64,000 nt of DNA, from contig CAKSTR010000002.1 in NCBI GenBank assembly GCA_934500835.1, positions 62,001 through 126,000 on the forward strand. The letters are read 5' to 3'. The notes below the pieces were generated by a model that saw nothing but the letters and a program-made list of their open reading frames with translations, was not told where the DNA came from and ran no database searches. Each line of letters starts with the position of its first letter. Within the stretch, counting starts at the first letter, position 1. The position numbers were made by a program, and so were the translations under genes. Shown piece after piece: positions 25,572-34,265 of the stretch. Origin of the DNA: an uncultured Paracoccaceae bacterium (GTDB taxonomy: Bacteria; Pseudomonadota; Alphaproteobacteria; Rhodobacterales; Rhodobacteraceae).

Positions 25572-27896
25572 TCAGACGTCGTCCTGCCGTGCAGGCATCG
25601 CCCCGCCGGCAGCGGCTTTGGCAACAGCCGGTCTGCCCATGGCCGGGGCGGGCAGACGGGGCGCGACCGGCGCAAGCGCGATCACCTCTGCGCCCGCGCC
25701 CCCGGATGTCTGAAAGCGCCCGACCAACCCCTGCAGATGCGCGGCACTGCCCGCCATCGAGCGGCTGGCACTCTCGGCCTCGGCGGCCATGGTGGCATTC
25801 TGCTGGGTCACGCCATCCAGTTGCACCATGCCGGCATTGACCTCGGAGAGGCCGTTTGCCTGCTCGGCCGCGGCCCGGGCGATGCCCGAGACCAGCGTGG
25901 CAATCTCCTCCACCCGCCGCGAGATCCGGCTCAGCGAGGCGCCGGTCTCGGCCACCCGGGCCACGCCGCTCTCGACCTGGCGGCCGGAGGTGGCGATCAG
26001 CGCCTTGATCTCCTTCGCCGCGGCAGAAGAGCGCTGCGCCAGCGCCCGCACTTCCGAGGCGACAACGGCAAACCCCTTGCCGGTGTCCCCGGCGCGGGCG
26101 GCCTCCACCCCGGCGTTCAGCGCCAGAAGACTGGTCTGGAACGCGATATCGTCAATCACCCCGATGATCTGGCTGATATGGCGGGCCGAGGTCTCGATCC
26201 CGGTCATCGCCTCAACGGCGGACTCGACGATCCGTGCGCTTTGTCCGGTCTCCTTGCGCGCCTCCTGCGTGATCTTCTCGGCATGGACGGCGCCCTCGGC
26301 CGTGCCGCGCACGCTGGCGGTCAGCTCATCTATCGCGGCGGCGGTTTCCTCCAGGGTCGATGCCTGGGTCTCGGTCCGGCGCGACAGGTCCGAGGCGGCA
26401 GCCCCCACCGTGCCCGCGGTCCGGGTGATGCTGCCAGAGGCGCGGATCACATCCCCGATCGCGTCGTTCACCCGGGCGATGGCCTGGTTGAAATCCTGCC
26501 GCAGCCGGTCCAGCCCCTCGGGAAAGGGGGTCGCCAGTGATTGCGTCAGATCCCCCGCCGACAGCGCCTGCAGCGCAAGGCGCAGCCTGTCCACCGCAAG
26601 ATCCGCCGCATCCCTTGCCTCCTGCTGGCGGCGTTCCTGTGCGCCGGCTTCGGCCAGCTTGCGGCGCAGCCCGTCCAGATCGCGCGCCATGGCCCCCACC
26701 TCGTCGCCACGGGCCACCCCGGGCACCCGCGTCGCCAGATCGCCGGCGCCGATCCCGCTCATCGCGTGCGAGAGCCGGCCAACCGGCCCCGCGATGGAAT
26801 GCGCCAGCGCCATCCCGGCGGCCCCCATGACGATGATCGCGATCGTCCCGAACATCACGCTGCGGCGCAGGAATTCGGCCGGGCCGGCAAGGGCCGCGCC
26901 GGCGTCCCGCTCGACCACAACCACCCAGGCAAGACCGCCGGGCAGGGCAGGCGCCCGGGTGGCGGCAAAGCCGGTCAGGCCCGATTGCAGCGGCGCATCG
27001 GCAAAGACCCGGCCTTGCGGCGCCGGTGTCGCCTGCACCTGCGGGGTCGGGACGGGCAGGGCCAGCGGCTGCAGGTTGCTGCCGGCACTTGCGGCGCGCA
27101 CCGTTCCATCCGGCCCGATGACATAGGCCGCCAGATCGCCGATGCCTGCGCTGCCCTTGTCGATGATCCGGTCAAGCTGCGCCACCGGAAGCCGGATCGC
27201 CAGCACGCCGGCCAGCTTGCCATAGCTGTCCTGGATCGGCGTGGCGAGGATCATCGCCGGCCCGCCGCCCGCCGGCGCATAGGGCTGGTAATCCGAAATC
27301 GCCACCGCGCCCGCGCCCATCGAGACCGCATCCGCAAAGACCGCCGCAAGCGGGCTGTCCCTGTAGCGGCCCATGGTCAGGCTGGTTGCAAATTCGTCCT
27401 CTTTGGCAAGGCTGTAAAGCACATCGCCTGCCGTGCTGATCAGAAGGATGTCGTCATAGCCCGACTTGCCGGCGACGGTGCCGAAGTATTTCTGCAGGTC
27501 TTCATGCCGGTAGTGATAGCCGCCCTTGGCCGTGGCCCGGGTCAGGCGGTGCCGTTCACCGGCGGGATAGGGGTTGCCGTCGATATAGACCTGACGCAGC
27601 TGGTCCAGCGCGTCATCGCCCAGATCCCTGACCGAAGACCGCAGCTGCGCCACCGCCTTGGCGACGGCGGGATTGGCGGCAAGGCCTTCGGCCTCGGCCC
27701 CGATATCGGCAAGCCAGCGCTGGATGCCATCGGCCTGTGCCACCGCGATGCGGTCGACCTGTGCCTTCGCCTCGGCCACGGCAAGGTCGCGCACCGTCAG
27801 ATAGGCCATCGACAGGGTGACGACCGCGACGCCAAGGCCAAGACCGATCACCGCGGCGGGGACCTTCAGGCGGATGGGCAGGGCAAGACTGGGCAT
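25572..27896 (-). CDS. Methyl-accepting chemotaxis protein
   Basis: The preferred start is ATG 27896 ([20 protein letters not shown]), which places TM1 at the N-terminus; an in-frame ATG 23 codons earlier is possible. The product is 774 residues. A periplasmic Cache-like sensor of about 300 residues lies between TM1 (about 12-35) and TM2 ([20 protein letters not shown], about 347-367). A HAMP domain, a second HAMP-like segment, and a long signalling helix follow. The hairpin tip is [20 protein letters not shown] then [18 protein letters not shown]. There is no C-terminal NWETF-type CheR/CheB tether. It is the only receptor in the operon. The ligand is unknown. Confidence 0.93.
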   Translation of the reverse strand: MPSLALPIRLKVPAAVIGLGLGVAVVTLSMAYLTVRDLAVAEAKAQVDRIAVAQADGIQRWLADIGAEAEGLAANPAVAKAVAQLRSSVRDLGDDALDQLRQVYIDGNPYPAGERHRLTRATAKGGYHYRHEDLQKYFGTVAGKSGYDDILLISTAGDVLYSLAKEDEFATSLTMGRYRDSPLAAVFADAVSMGAGAVAISDYQPYAPAGGGPAMILATPIQDSYGKLAGVLAIRLPVAQLDRIIDKGSAGIGDLAAYVIGPDGTVRAASAGSNLQPLALPVPTPQVQATPAPQGRVFADAPLQSGLTGFAATRAPALPGGLAWVVVVERDAGAALAGPAEFLRRSVMFGTIAIIVMGAAGMALAHSIAGPVGRLSHAMSGIGAGDLATRVPGVARGDEVGAMARDLDGLRRKLAEAGAQERRQQEARDAADLAVDRLRLALQALSAGDLTQSLATPFPEGLDRLRQDFNQAIARVNDAIGDVIRASGSITRTAGTVGAAASDLSRRTETQASTLEETAAAIDELTASVRGTAEGAVHAEKITQEARKETGQSARIVESAVEAMTGIETSARHISQIIGVIDDIAFQTSLLALNAGVEAARAGDTGKGFAVVASEVRALAQRSSAAAKEIKALIATSGRQVESGVARVAETGASLSRISRRVEEIATLVSGIARAAAEQANGLSEVNAGMVQLDGVTQQNATMAAEAESASRSMAGSAAHLQGLVGRFQTSGGAGAEVIALAPVAPRLPAPAMGRPAVAKAAAGGAMPARQDDV

Positions 27897-27992
27897 GAGG
27901 CGGGTCCTGGCGGTTTGGCCCCGGCGTCGGGACGTTAAGGTCGTGTCGGGCAGGTGTCGCGCCATGGCGACCGCAGGCGGTCTGGCGGCACA

Positions 27993-28340
27993 TCAGAAGA
28001 CCTCGGGTTGGCCCGTGGCCGCGCTTTCCCCCCCCGCCGCCCCGCCAAGCGCCCGGCGCATCTCGGCCAGGCGCAGCGGGCGGGCAAGATCACAGGCGCT
28101 GTGCCCGGTCCGGCAGCCAAGGGCCGAGGCCGCAAGCGCATCGGTCCAGAGCGCAAGGTCGTGCAGCCGCTGATCCAGAAGGTCGATCGCCTGCAAGTCA
28201 TGCAGCGGGCCGGCGGCAGCCCCGGAGTCGACAAGGCCATGCACGGTTTCCTCCAGCCGGATGACGGTTGCACGGCACCGCCGGATCTCGGCCGCAGTGC
28301 GGCGCAGCAGGTCGTCCAGCGCCGGCAGGGCATCGCTCAT
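27993..28340 (-). CDS. Hypothetical protein of the chemosensory operon
   Basis: A 115-residue, mostly alpha-helical protein, start ATG 28340 (MSDALPALDDLLRRTAAEIR), overlapping the upstream receiver stop by 4 bases. That coupling and its place between a CheY-like gene and the receptor gene indicate a chemotaxis role. I see no catalytic motif. The pattern of Arg/Glu/Leu-rich helices (RLEETVHGLVDSG, LLDQRLHDLALWTDALA) could suit a helical bundle, for example a CheZ-like or adaptor protein, but there is no direct evidence. I do not recognise the family. Confidence 0.7.
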   Translation of the reverse strand: MSDALPALDDLLRRTAAEIRRCRATVIRLEETVHGLVDSGAAAGPLHDLQAIDLLDQRLHDLALWTDALAASALGCRTGHSACDLARPLRLAEMRRALGGAAGGESAATGQPEVF

Positions 28341-28723
28341 AGCGGGCCGACCACACGTTCGATGCTGGCCTTGACGGTCGCGGTGGTGAAGGGCTTGCGG
28401 ATCAGGTTGTTCAGGCCAAGGTGCTGGCCTTTCTGCATGATTTCCGGCGTCGGCGTGCCGGTGATCAGAATGAAACCTATCCGCTGGGTGTTGCGGTTCT
28501 GCCGGATCGCCCCCAGAAGATCCAGCCCCGACAGACCCGGCATGTTCATGTCCGAGATCACCAGATGCACCGGGTTCGCGGCCAGCTTGCCAAGTGCCGC
28601 CGTGCTGTCGGCCTCGGTCGCGACATGTCTGATGCCGATCTCTTCCAGCGATTGCGTGATCAGCGCCCGGCTGACCGACATGTCGTCGACCACCATCACG
28701 CGCAGCGAATCCTTCAGGCTCAT
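28337..28723 (-). CDS. CheY-like response regulator (second receiver of the operon)
   Basis: A 128-residue single-domain receiver with all phosphorylation residues: VMVVDDMSVSRALI, acceptor Asp in LVISDMNMPGLSGLDLL, Thr in FILITGTPTP, Lys in LIRKPF. It lies downstream of cheR and overlaps the small unknown protein. With the other CheY at 32.2-32.6 kb the operon encodes two receivers. One may drive output and the other act as a phosphate sink, as in multi-CheY alphaproteobacteria. Which does which cannot be told. Confidence 0.92.
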   Translation of the reverse strand: MSLKDSLRVMVVDDMSVSRALITQSLEEIGIRHVATEADSTAALGKLAANPVHLVISDMNMPGLSGLDLLGAIRQNRNTQRIGFILITGTPTPEIMQKGQHLGLNNLIRKPFTTATVKASIERVVGPL

Positions 28724-28765
28724 GCTGTTCCCTTCCTGTGTTCCTTGGGCCCCGCGACCGGGGCG

Positions 28766-29623
28766 CTAGCGGCGATAGGCCGTGGTGCCGACCGAGGTGA
28801 AGGCCGCCGCCGCCGGGCCGCCAAGCCGTTCGGAGTGACCGATGAACAGAAGGCCACCCGGCGCCAGCAGGCCGGCGAAGCGCTGCCACAGCCGTCCTTG
28901 CGTCGGCTTGTCGAAATAGATCGCCACGTTGCGGCAGAAGATCGCGTCGAAGGGGCCGCGCAGGGGCCAGTCCTGCATCAGGTTCAACTCGGCAAAACGG
29001 ACCATCCGGGTGACCTTCTGTGCAATGCGGTGCCGGCCCTGAACGGCGGGATCGAAAGCCCAGGGCCGCATCCGGTTGGGAACGGGGCGCAACTCCTCGG
29101 CGGTGAAGCGCGCCTCATCCGCCCGGGCCAGGATTGCCGGGTCGATGTCGGTGGCCAGGATGCGGATGTTCAGCTGCGCCGCATCCGGCAGGCAATCCAA
29201 GAGCGTCATCGCAATCGAATAGGGCTCCATCCCGGCCGAACAGCCGGCCGACCAGATCCTGAACCGTGCGCCCGCGCGCAGCGCCTGCAGCCGGGGCCGG
29301 ATTGCAAGGTCGGCCAGAAGGTCGAAATGATGCGTCTCGCGGAAGAAATGCGTGACATTGGTGGTCAGGGCCGACACCAGAGCATCATGTTCGGACCTGC
29401 CCTCGGCACATTCGATCAGATCGCAATAGGGCTGGAAGCCCGACAGACCGAGGGCGCGGATCCGCTTGACCAGCCGCGAATAGACCAGATCCTTTTTCGA
29501 TGCCTGTATCGACAGGCCGAATTCCCGATAGGCGAGGGCCGCGATCCGGTCGAAATCCTGCGCGGTGAAGGGCAGGGCGCCGGGCGGGGCCGGCGTCGGC
29601 GCAAGGCTGGAGGGCAGCGTCAT
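28766..29623 (-). CDS. cheR: Chemotaxis protein methyltransferase CheR
   Basis: A 285-residue SAM-dependent receptor methyltransferase. The N-terminal CheR_N helical domain includes YREFGLSIQASKKDLVYSRL followed by VKRIRALGLSGF. The catalytic part has NVTHFFRETHHFDLL, the SAM-binding IWSAGCSAGMEPYSIAM, ILATDIDPAIL, and DAIFCRNVAIYFDKPTQ. It methylates glutamates on the chemoreceptor. Its start overlaps the cheW stop by one base. Confidence 0.95.
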   Translation of the reverse strand: MTLPSSLAPTPAPPGALPFTAQDFDRIAALAYREFGLSIQASKKDLVYSRLVKRIRALGLSGFQPYCDLIECAEGRSEHDALVSALTTNVTHFFRETHHFDLLADLAIRPRLQALRAGARFRIWSAGCSAGMEPYSIAMTLLDCLPDAAQLNIRILATDIDPAILARADEARFTAEELRPVPNRMRPWAFDPAVQGRHRIAQKVTRMVRFAELNLMQDWPLRGPFDAIFCRNVAIYFDKPTQGRLWQRFAGLLAPGGLLFIGHSERLGGPAAAAFTSVGTTAYRR

Positions 29624-30093
29624 CAGGCGGCCTGTCGGCTGCGGGTCTGGATCACCGCGGCAAGGTCGATCACCCGGGTCATCCCCTCATCGATCGGGAT
29701 CACGCCGGTGATGCTTTGCCGTGTCGATTCCGACCTGATATCGGGCGTGTCCTGGATGCGGTCGCGCGCCACCGACAGGATTTCCGAGACCGACTCGACC
29801 AGAAGCCCGACGGTCTGGTTCTCGATCATCGCAACCACCACCACATTGCGCGGGCTTTCCGCCGTCGCGCCAAGCCCGAAGCGGGCCGAGAGATCGTAGA
29901 TCGGGATGACCGAGCCGCGCAGGTTCATCACCCCCAGCACCTCTTTGGGGGCATGCGGCAGCGGCGTCACCGCCGTCCAGCGCCTGATCTCGCGCACGTG
30001 GGTGATGTCCAGCGAGAAGCTTTGCCCCCCGGCCTGGAAGGTGACGAACTCCACATCGGTGGCGCTGCGGCTGTCCTGCGGTTGCATCGTCAT
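29623..30093 (-). CDS. cheW: Chemotaxis adaptor CheW
   Basis: A 156-residue CheW coupling protein. Typical features are FVTFQAGGQSFSLDITHVRE at the N-terminus, LGVMNLRGSVIPIYDLSARF in the core, and VGLLVESVSEILSV. It links the receptor to CheA in the signalling array. It lies 6 bases after cheA. Confidence 0.95.
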   Translation of the reverse strand: MTMQPQDSRSATDVEFVTFQAGGQSFSLDITHVREIRRWTAVTPLPHAPKEVLGVMNLRGSVIPIYDLSARFGLGATAESPRNVVVVAMIENQTVGLLVESVSEILSVARDRIQDTPDIRSESTRQSITGVIPIDEGMTRVIDLAAVIQTRSRQAA

Positions 30094-30099
30094 CTCCTG

Positions 30100-32187
30100 T
30101 CAGGCGGCGCGGGGGGCGGTGATCGGGCGGGCCGAGGTGAGGGCGTCGGCATCAAGGATCAGCGCGATCCGCCCGTCGCCCAGCACCGTGGCGGCCGAGA
30201 TGCCGGGGATCGCGCCGTAATTCGATTCCAGCCCCTTGATCACCACCTGCCGCTGGTCGTGCACCTCATCGACGACAAGGGCGCACTGGCTCTGGTTTTC
30301 CGTCTCGACCAGCAGCAGCAGCGGCGGCCGGTTGCAGTCGCGGTCGGGAAACCCCAGGGCGGTGGCGACATCGACCATGGGGATGAAGCGGCCCCGCATC
30401 GCCAGCAGGCTTTCGCCGGTGCCCAGCTGGTGCAGGTCCGAGGCGTCGGGGCGGATCGTCTCGACCACCGACGTGATCGGCACCACCATGGTCTGCCCCG
30501 AGACCGAGATCACCATCCCGTCCATCACCGCAAGGGTAAGGGGCAGCGTGATGATGAATTCGGTGCCCTCGCCGGGGACGGAAGCGATCGACACCCGGCC
30601 CCCCAGGGCAGTGACCGCGTTCTTCACCACGTCAAGGCCCACGCCGCGGCCCGACAGGTTCGATACCTTGTCGGCGGTGGAAAAGCCCGGGCTGAACAGA
30701 AGGTTGTCGATCTCTCCGTCGCTCAACTCGGCCTCGGCCGGGACAAGGCCCTTGCCGACGGCCTTTTCCAGGATCCTGGCCCGGTTCAGCCCGGCGCCAT
30801 CATCGCGCACGGTGATGACCACCGAACCCGACCGATGGGCGGCCTGCAAGCGGATGGTGCCTTCGGGGTCCTTGCCGGTCGTGGCGCGGGTTTCTGCGGC
30901 CTCCAGCCCATGATCGACGGCATTGCGGATCATATGGGTCAGCGGATCGGCCAGCCGTTCGATCACCGTCTTGTCGACCTCGGTCGCCTCGCCCAGGGTG
31001 ATCAGACGCGCCTGCTTGCCGGTGGCATCGGCCGCTTCGCGCACGATGCGGGACATCCGCTGGAACAGCGGCTTCACCGGCTGGGCGCGGATCGCCATCA
31101 CCGCCTCCTGGATGTCGCGGGCCAGCAGGCGGTAATCCTCGACATGGGCGATGACTTCGGCATCGGCGGGCAGCGACAAGACCGAGATGCTTTGCTCGAT
31201 CATCGCCTGGTTGATGATCAGTTCCCCGACCGCGTTGATCAGACGGTCCACCCGCTCCAGATCGACGCGCAATGTGGGCTTCGGGCCGCGGCCCTCGCCT
31301 TCGTCCTCGGCCCCCTTTGCCTCGCGTTTGCGGGGCGGGGGATCGGCGGCGGGCGGCGATGCCGAAGGTTCCGCCCGCAGCACCGGCGGCGGACTGGCCG
31401 GGATCGGTTCCGCTGCGGCGGCGGGCAGGGCCGCAGGCGCGGGCGCGATGTCCAGCGCGCAGAGACCTTCGACGAATTCGAACACCTCGTGCAGCACGGT
31501 TTCCGGCTCTGTCGTGGTCAGGCGGATGGTCCAGCCAAGATAGCTGCCGGCCGGGTCGAAATCTACCCAGGGTGGCAGGGCCGAGTTGTCGAGTTCCACC
31601 GTCGTCATGCCCAGATCGGACAGCGCCGCCAGGATCAGTGCGGGGTCGTGGCCATTGGCGAACAGCGCAGGATAGGGCCGGAAGCGGATCAGATAGCCGC
31701 CCTCGGCCGCGGGCAGGTCCTGCAGACCGGCGCCGAAATCCAGCGGCAGGGCGGAGAAGCCGAAACAGGGATCGGCATCGGCGACGGGATCGGCCACCGG
31801 CGGGCCGCCCAGGACCAGATCGAGGTTGGCCAGGAAGCCGGCCGTCACCCCGGCGTCGATGCCCGCGCCATCGCGCGCGGCTTCGACCTGATCGGCCAGA
31901 TGGTCGGCCGAGCGCAAAAGCGTATGCATCACATCGGGCGTAAGCTCGATCCGGTCCGACCGGATGCCGTCCAGCACCGTCTCGAACCGATGGGCAAAGG
32001 CGACCAGCGCATCCAGCGCAAAGGCCCCCGCACCACCCTTGACCGAATGCACCGCACGGAAGACCGCGTTCACCGTCTCGGCATCGTGGGCCCCTTCCGC
32101 CATCAGGGCCAGCCCTTCGGCCAAAGCCTCAAGCAGTTCCTCGCATTCCTCGAAGAAGGTGGCGCGGATCGAATTCATTGTTGCCAT
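30100..32187 (-). CDS. cheA: Chemotaxis histidine kinase CheA
   Basis: A 695-residue CheA. The start ATG 32187 has a G-rich ribosome-binding site (GAAGGGGGCGG); ATG three codons later is an alternative. The P1 Hpt domain has phospho-acceptor His47 in AVFRAVHSVKGGAGAF. A variable Pro/Ala-rich middle region carries P2-like sequence. The P3 dimerisation region begins near TLRVDLERVDRLINAVGELI. The P4 ATPase has HMIRNAVDHGLE, VRDDGAGLNRARI, and GRGVGLDVVKNAV. The P5 regulatory (CheW-like) domain ends with LALVVDEVHDQRQV-type sequence. It phosphorylates the receivers in response to the receptor. Confidence 0.96.
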   Translation of the reverse strand: MATMNSIRATFFEECEELLEALAEGLALMAEGAHDAETVNAVFRAVHSVKGGAGAFALDALVAFAHRFETVLDGIRSDRIELTPDVMHTLLRSADHLADQVEAARDGAGIDAGVTAGFLANLDLVLGGPPVADPVADADPCFGFSALPLDFGAGLQDLPAAEGGYLIRFRPYPALFANGHDPALILAALSDLGMTTVELDNSALPPWVDFDPAGSYLGWTIRLTTTEPETVLHEVFEFVEGLCALDIAPAPAALPAAAAEPIPASPPPVLRAEPSASPPAADPPPRKREAKGAEDEGEGRGPKPTLRVDLERVDRLINAVGELIINQAMIEQSISVLSLPADAEVIAHVEDYRLLARDIQEAVMAIRAQPVKPLFQRMSRIVREAADATGKQARLITLGEATEVDKTVIERLADPLTHMIRNAVDHGLEAAETRATTGKDPEGTIRLQAAHRSGSVVITVRDDGAGLNRARILEKAVGKGLVPAEAELSDGEIDNLLFSPGFSTADKVSNLSGRGVGLDVVKNAVTALGGRVSIASVPGEGTEFIITLPLTLAVMDGMVISVSGQTMVVPITSVVETIRPDASDLHQLGTGESLLAMRGRFIPMVDVATALGFPDRDCNRPPLLLLVETENQSQCALVVDEVHDQRQVVIKGLESNYGAIPGISAATVLGDGRIALILDADALTSARPITAPRAA

Positions 32188-32198
32188 GGCCGCCCCCT

Positions 32199-32573
32199 TC
32201 AGCCCCGGACGCCGGTGACGCGCCGCACGACCGAGACGATGGCCATGTCCTCGAACGGTTTCACGATCCAGCCGGTGGCCCCGGCATTGCGGGCGCGGGA
32301 CTTCAGCTCTTCGGCGGATTCGGTGGTGAGAACCAGGATCGGCACCGTTCGGTTCGCCGCCCCGCCTCGGATCGCGTCGATCACGCCGAACCCGTCCATC
32401 CGTGGCATGTTGATATCGGTGATCACCACATCGGGGTCGAGTTCGGCAAAGCGTTCGATCCCCTGCACGCCATCATCTGCCGTGGTGCAGGTGAACCCCG
32501 CCTCTTCCATCGCCTTGCGCACGAGGTTGCGGATCGTGCGGCTGTCGTCGATTGCAAGCACCTTGATCGTCAT
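32199..32573 (-). CDS. cheY: Chemotaxis response regulator CheY
   Basis: A 124-residue CheY with complete phosphorylation machinery: VLAIDDSRTIRNLVRKAM, acceptor Asp in VVITDINMPRMDGF, Thr in ILVLTTESAEELK, and Lys in GWIVKPFED. It lies between the STAS gene (4-base overlap) and cheA (12-base gap), so it is the probable direct phosphate acceptor from CheA. Confidence 0.95.
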   Translation of the reverse strand: MTIKVLAIDDSRTIRNLVRKAMEEAGFTCTTADDGVQGIERFAELDPDVVITDINMPRMDGFGVIDAIRGGAANRTVPILVLTTESAEELKSRARNAGATGWIVKPFEDMAIVSVVRRVTGVRG

Positions 32574-32854
32574 GCGGTCCCCTGAATGCTGAGAAGGGCG
32601 TCGGTCACGCCGAGGGCGGAAAGCTGGGCCGCCTGATCCGGGTCGACCCCGGTCAGCCGGAAGGGAATGCCGCGCGCACGTCTGTCGGCCGCCGCCGCCA
32701 GCAAAAGCTGCACCAAAGGCGTGTCCAGCCGGCGCAACCGCAGCGCCGAGACATCCAGTGCCACGTCGGGATTGTCGCGCAGGAAGGGCAGCAGCGCATT
32801 GTCCGAGGTGACGGCAATCCGGTCCGGCAGGATGAATTCAAGCGGTGCTGTCAT
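32570..32854 (-). CDS. STAS domain protein heading the chemosensory operon
   Basis: A 94-residue single STAS domain: [19 protein letters not shown] then [20 protein letters not shown]. The position normally holding a phosphorylatable Ser in anti-sigma-factor antagonists is Thr here (RLDTPLVQ). It is the first gene of the operon and its stop overlaps cheY. STAS genes at the head of che operons are a known arrangement in some alphaproteobacteria, but their role there is not established. Confidence 0.82.
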   Translation of the reverse strand: MTAPLEFILPDRIAVTSDNALLPFLRDNPDVALDVSALRLRRLDTPLVQLLLAAAADRRARGIPFRLTGVDPDQAAQLSALGVTDALLSIQGTA

Positions 32855-33042
32855 GGACGATCCCCCTGCGCTGTGCCGGGGCCTGCCCCTGCACCATCCG
32901 TGATAGCGGGCGGCTGTTTAAGGAATCGTTGCCGGCGGCCCTCCGAAAGACCCGATTTCCCTCAATCTCTTCGCAATCCTTGCTGCCGCTTGACCCCGTG
33001 CCTCTGCCGCCGCATGGTCCGCCGCAAAGAAGGGGTGGCAGG

Positions 33043-34077
33043 ATGCAGGACGGATCGGCGCAGGGGCGGCGCGTGTTCATCACCGGAACGGCGGGGTTCA
33101 TCGGCTACCATCTGGCCGATCTTCTCCTGCGCCACGGCTGGCGGGTTGCCGGCTATGACGGCATCACCGATTACTACGACACCGGGCTGAAACGCGCCCG
33201 CCACGCAAGGCTGCTGCAGACCCCCGGTTTCAGCGCGACCGAGGCGATGCTGGAAGACATCCCTGCGCTGGATGCCGCCATCGACGCCTTCGCCCCGCAG
33301 GTCATCATCCATCTCGCTGCCCAGGCAGGCGTGCGCTACAGCCTTGAAAACCCGCGCTCTTACGTCGAATCCAACGTGGTCGGCACCTTCAACGTGATGG
33401 AGGCGGCCCGGCGGCTTGGCGTCGATCATCTCCTCATGGCCTCCACCTCCTCGATCTACGGCGCCAATGAGGACATGCCCTTTGCCGAGACCGACAAGGC
33501 CGACGGCCAGCTGACGATCTACGCCGCCACCAAGAAGGCGACCGAGGCGATGGGCCACTCCTACGCCCACCTCTGGAACCTGCCGACGACGATGTTCCGC
33601 TTCTTCACCGTCTATGGCACCTGGGGCCGCCCCGATCTGGCCTATTTCAAGTTCGTCGATGCGATCCTGAACGACCGGCCCATCGACATCTACAACAACG
33701 GGCAGATGTGGCGCGACTTCACCTGCGTCGACGATCTGGTCGAGGGCATCCGCCTCTTGATCGACGTGCCCCCCGTCCGCCCCGCCCCGGGCGAGGCCAT
33801 CGCGCCCGGCGACAGCCTGTCGAAGGACGCGCCCTTCCGCATCGTCAACATCGGCAACTCGGACAAGGTGAAGCTCCTGGATTTCGTCGATGCCATCGAA
33901 GAGGTGCTGGGCAAGAAGGCGGTCCGCAACTACCTGCCGATGCAGATGGGCGACGTGCCGGCGACCTGGGCCGATGCCAGCCTGCTGAAGCGGCTGACCG
34001 GCTACCAGCCGAAGACCGACATCCGCGACGGCATGCGCCGCTTTGTCGACTGGTACCGCGACTATTACGGCAAATGA
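33043..34077 (+). CDS. NAD-dependent sugar epimerase, UDP-glucuronate 4-epimerase-like
   Basis: The start is ATG 33043 ([18 protein letters not shown]). The frame is open upstream to 32845, but that part overlaps the STAS promoter side and is not conserved. The product is 344 residues, normal for extended SDR epimerases. It has the NAD-binding [32 protein letters not shown], the catalytic Ser region [25 protein letters not shown] (YxxxK), and [12 protein letters not shown]. The AQAGVRYS..P and FFTVYGPWGRPD-type motifs are those of UDP-glucuronate 4-epimerases (UDP-GlcA to UDP-GalA for LPS or exopolysaccharide). Substrate specificity is inferred. Confidence 0.88.
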   Translation: MQDGSAQGRRVFITGTAGFIGYHLADLLLRHGWRVAGYDGITDYYDTGLKRARHARLLQTPGFSATEAMLEDIPALDAAIDAFAPQVIIHLAAQAGVRYSLENPRSYVESNVVGTFNVMEAARRLGVDHLLMASTSSIYGANEDMPFAETDKADGQLTIYAATKKATEAMGHSYAHLWNLPTTMFRFFTVYGTWGRPDLAYFKFVDAILNDRPIDIYNNGQMWRDFTCVDDLVEGIRLLIDVPPVRPAPGEAIAPGDSLSKDAPFRIVNIGNSDKVKLLDFVDAIEEVLGKKAVRNYLPMQMGDVPATWADASLLKRLTGYQPKTDIRDGMRRFVDWYRDYYGK

Positions 34078-34090
34078 CGCTGCCGGACGT

Positions 34091-34134
34091 GCATACCCGC
34101 GTCATACCTGGATCATACGCGGATCATACGTGAA
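34091..34134. repeat. Four 11-bp tandem repeats with CATAC core upstream of tpa
   Basis: Consecutive 11-mers are GCATACCCGCG (34091), TCATACCTGGA (34102), TCATACGCGGA (34113) and TCATACGTGAA (34124). All four share CATAC at the same phase, and the last three share TCATAC and a purine-rich end. They lie between the epimerase stop (34077) and the TauR-type boxes. An 11-bp period puts every unit on nearly the same DNA face, as in OmpR/PhoB-family operators. Confidence 0.85.
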
Positions 34135-34167
34135 TCGCACCCGGTGGCGGCCGCAGGCGGCCCAGGT

Positions 34168-34200
34168 CTGGCTGTAATCCAGCCCGCAGACTGGACCTAA
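34168..34200 (+). promoter_or_regulatory. Tandem TauR boxes upstream of tpa
   Basis: CTGGCTGTAA (34168-34177) and CTGGACCTAA (34191-34200) are direct repeats with starts 23 bases apart. The second is an exact match to the CTGGACYTAA motif described for the taurine activator TauR of Rhodobacter capsulatus. The pair ends 65 bases before the tpa start, a suitable position for an activator. Confidence 0.75.
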
Positions 34201-34265
34201 GGCCCGCATCGAATATCCCCGATACTGTCCGGCAGAGAATTTCCCGTCTTTGGAAGGAACATGCC

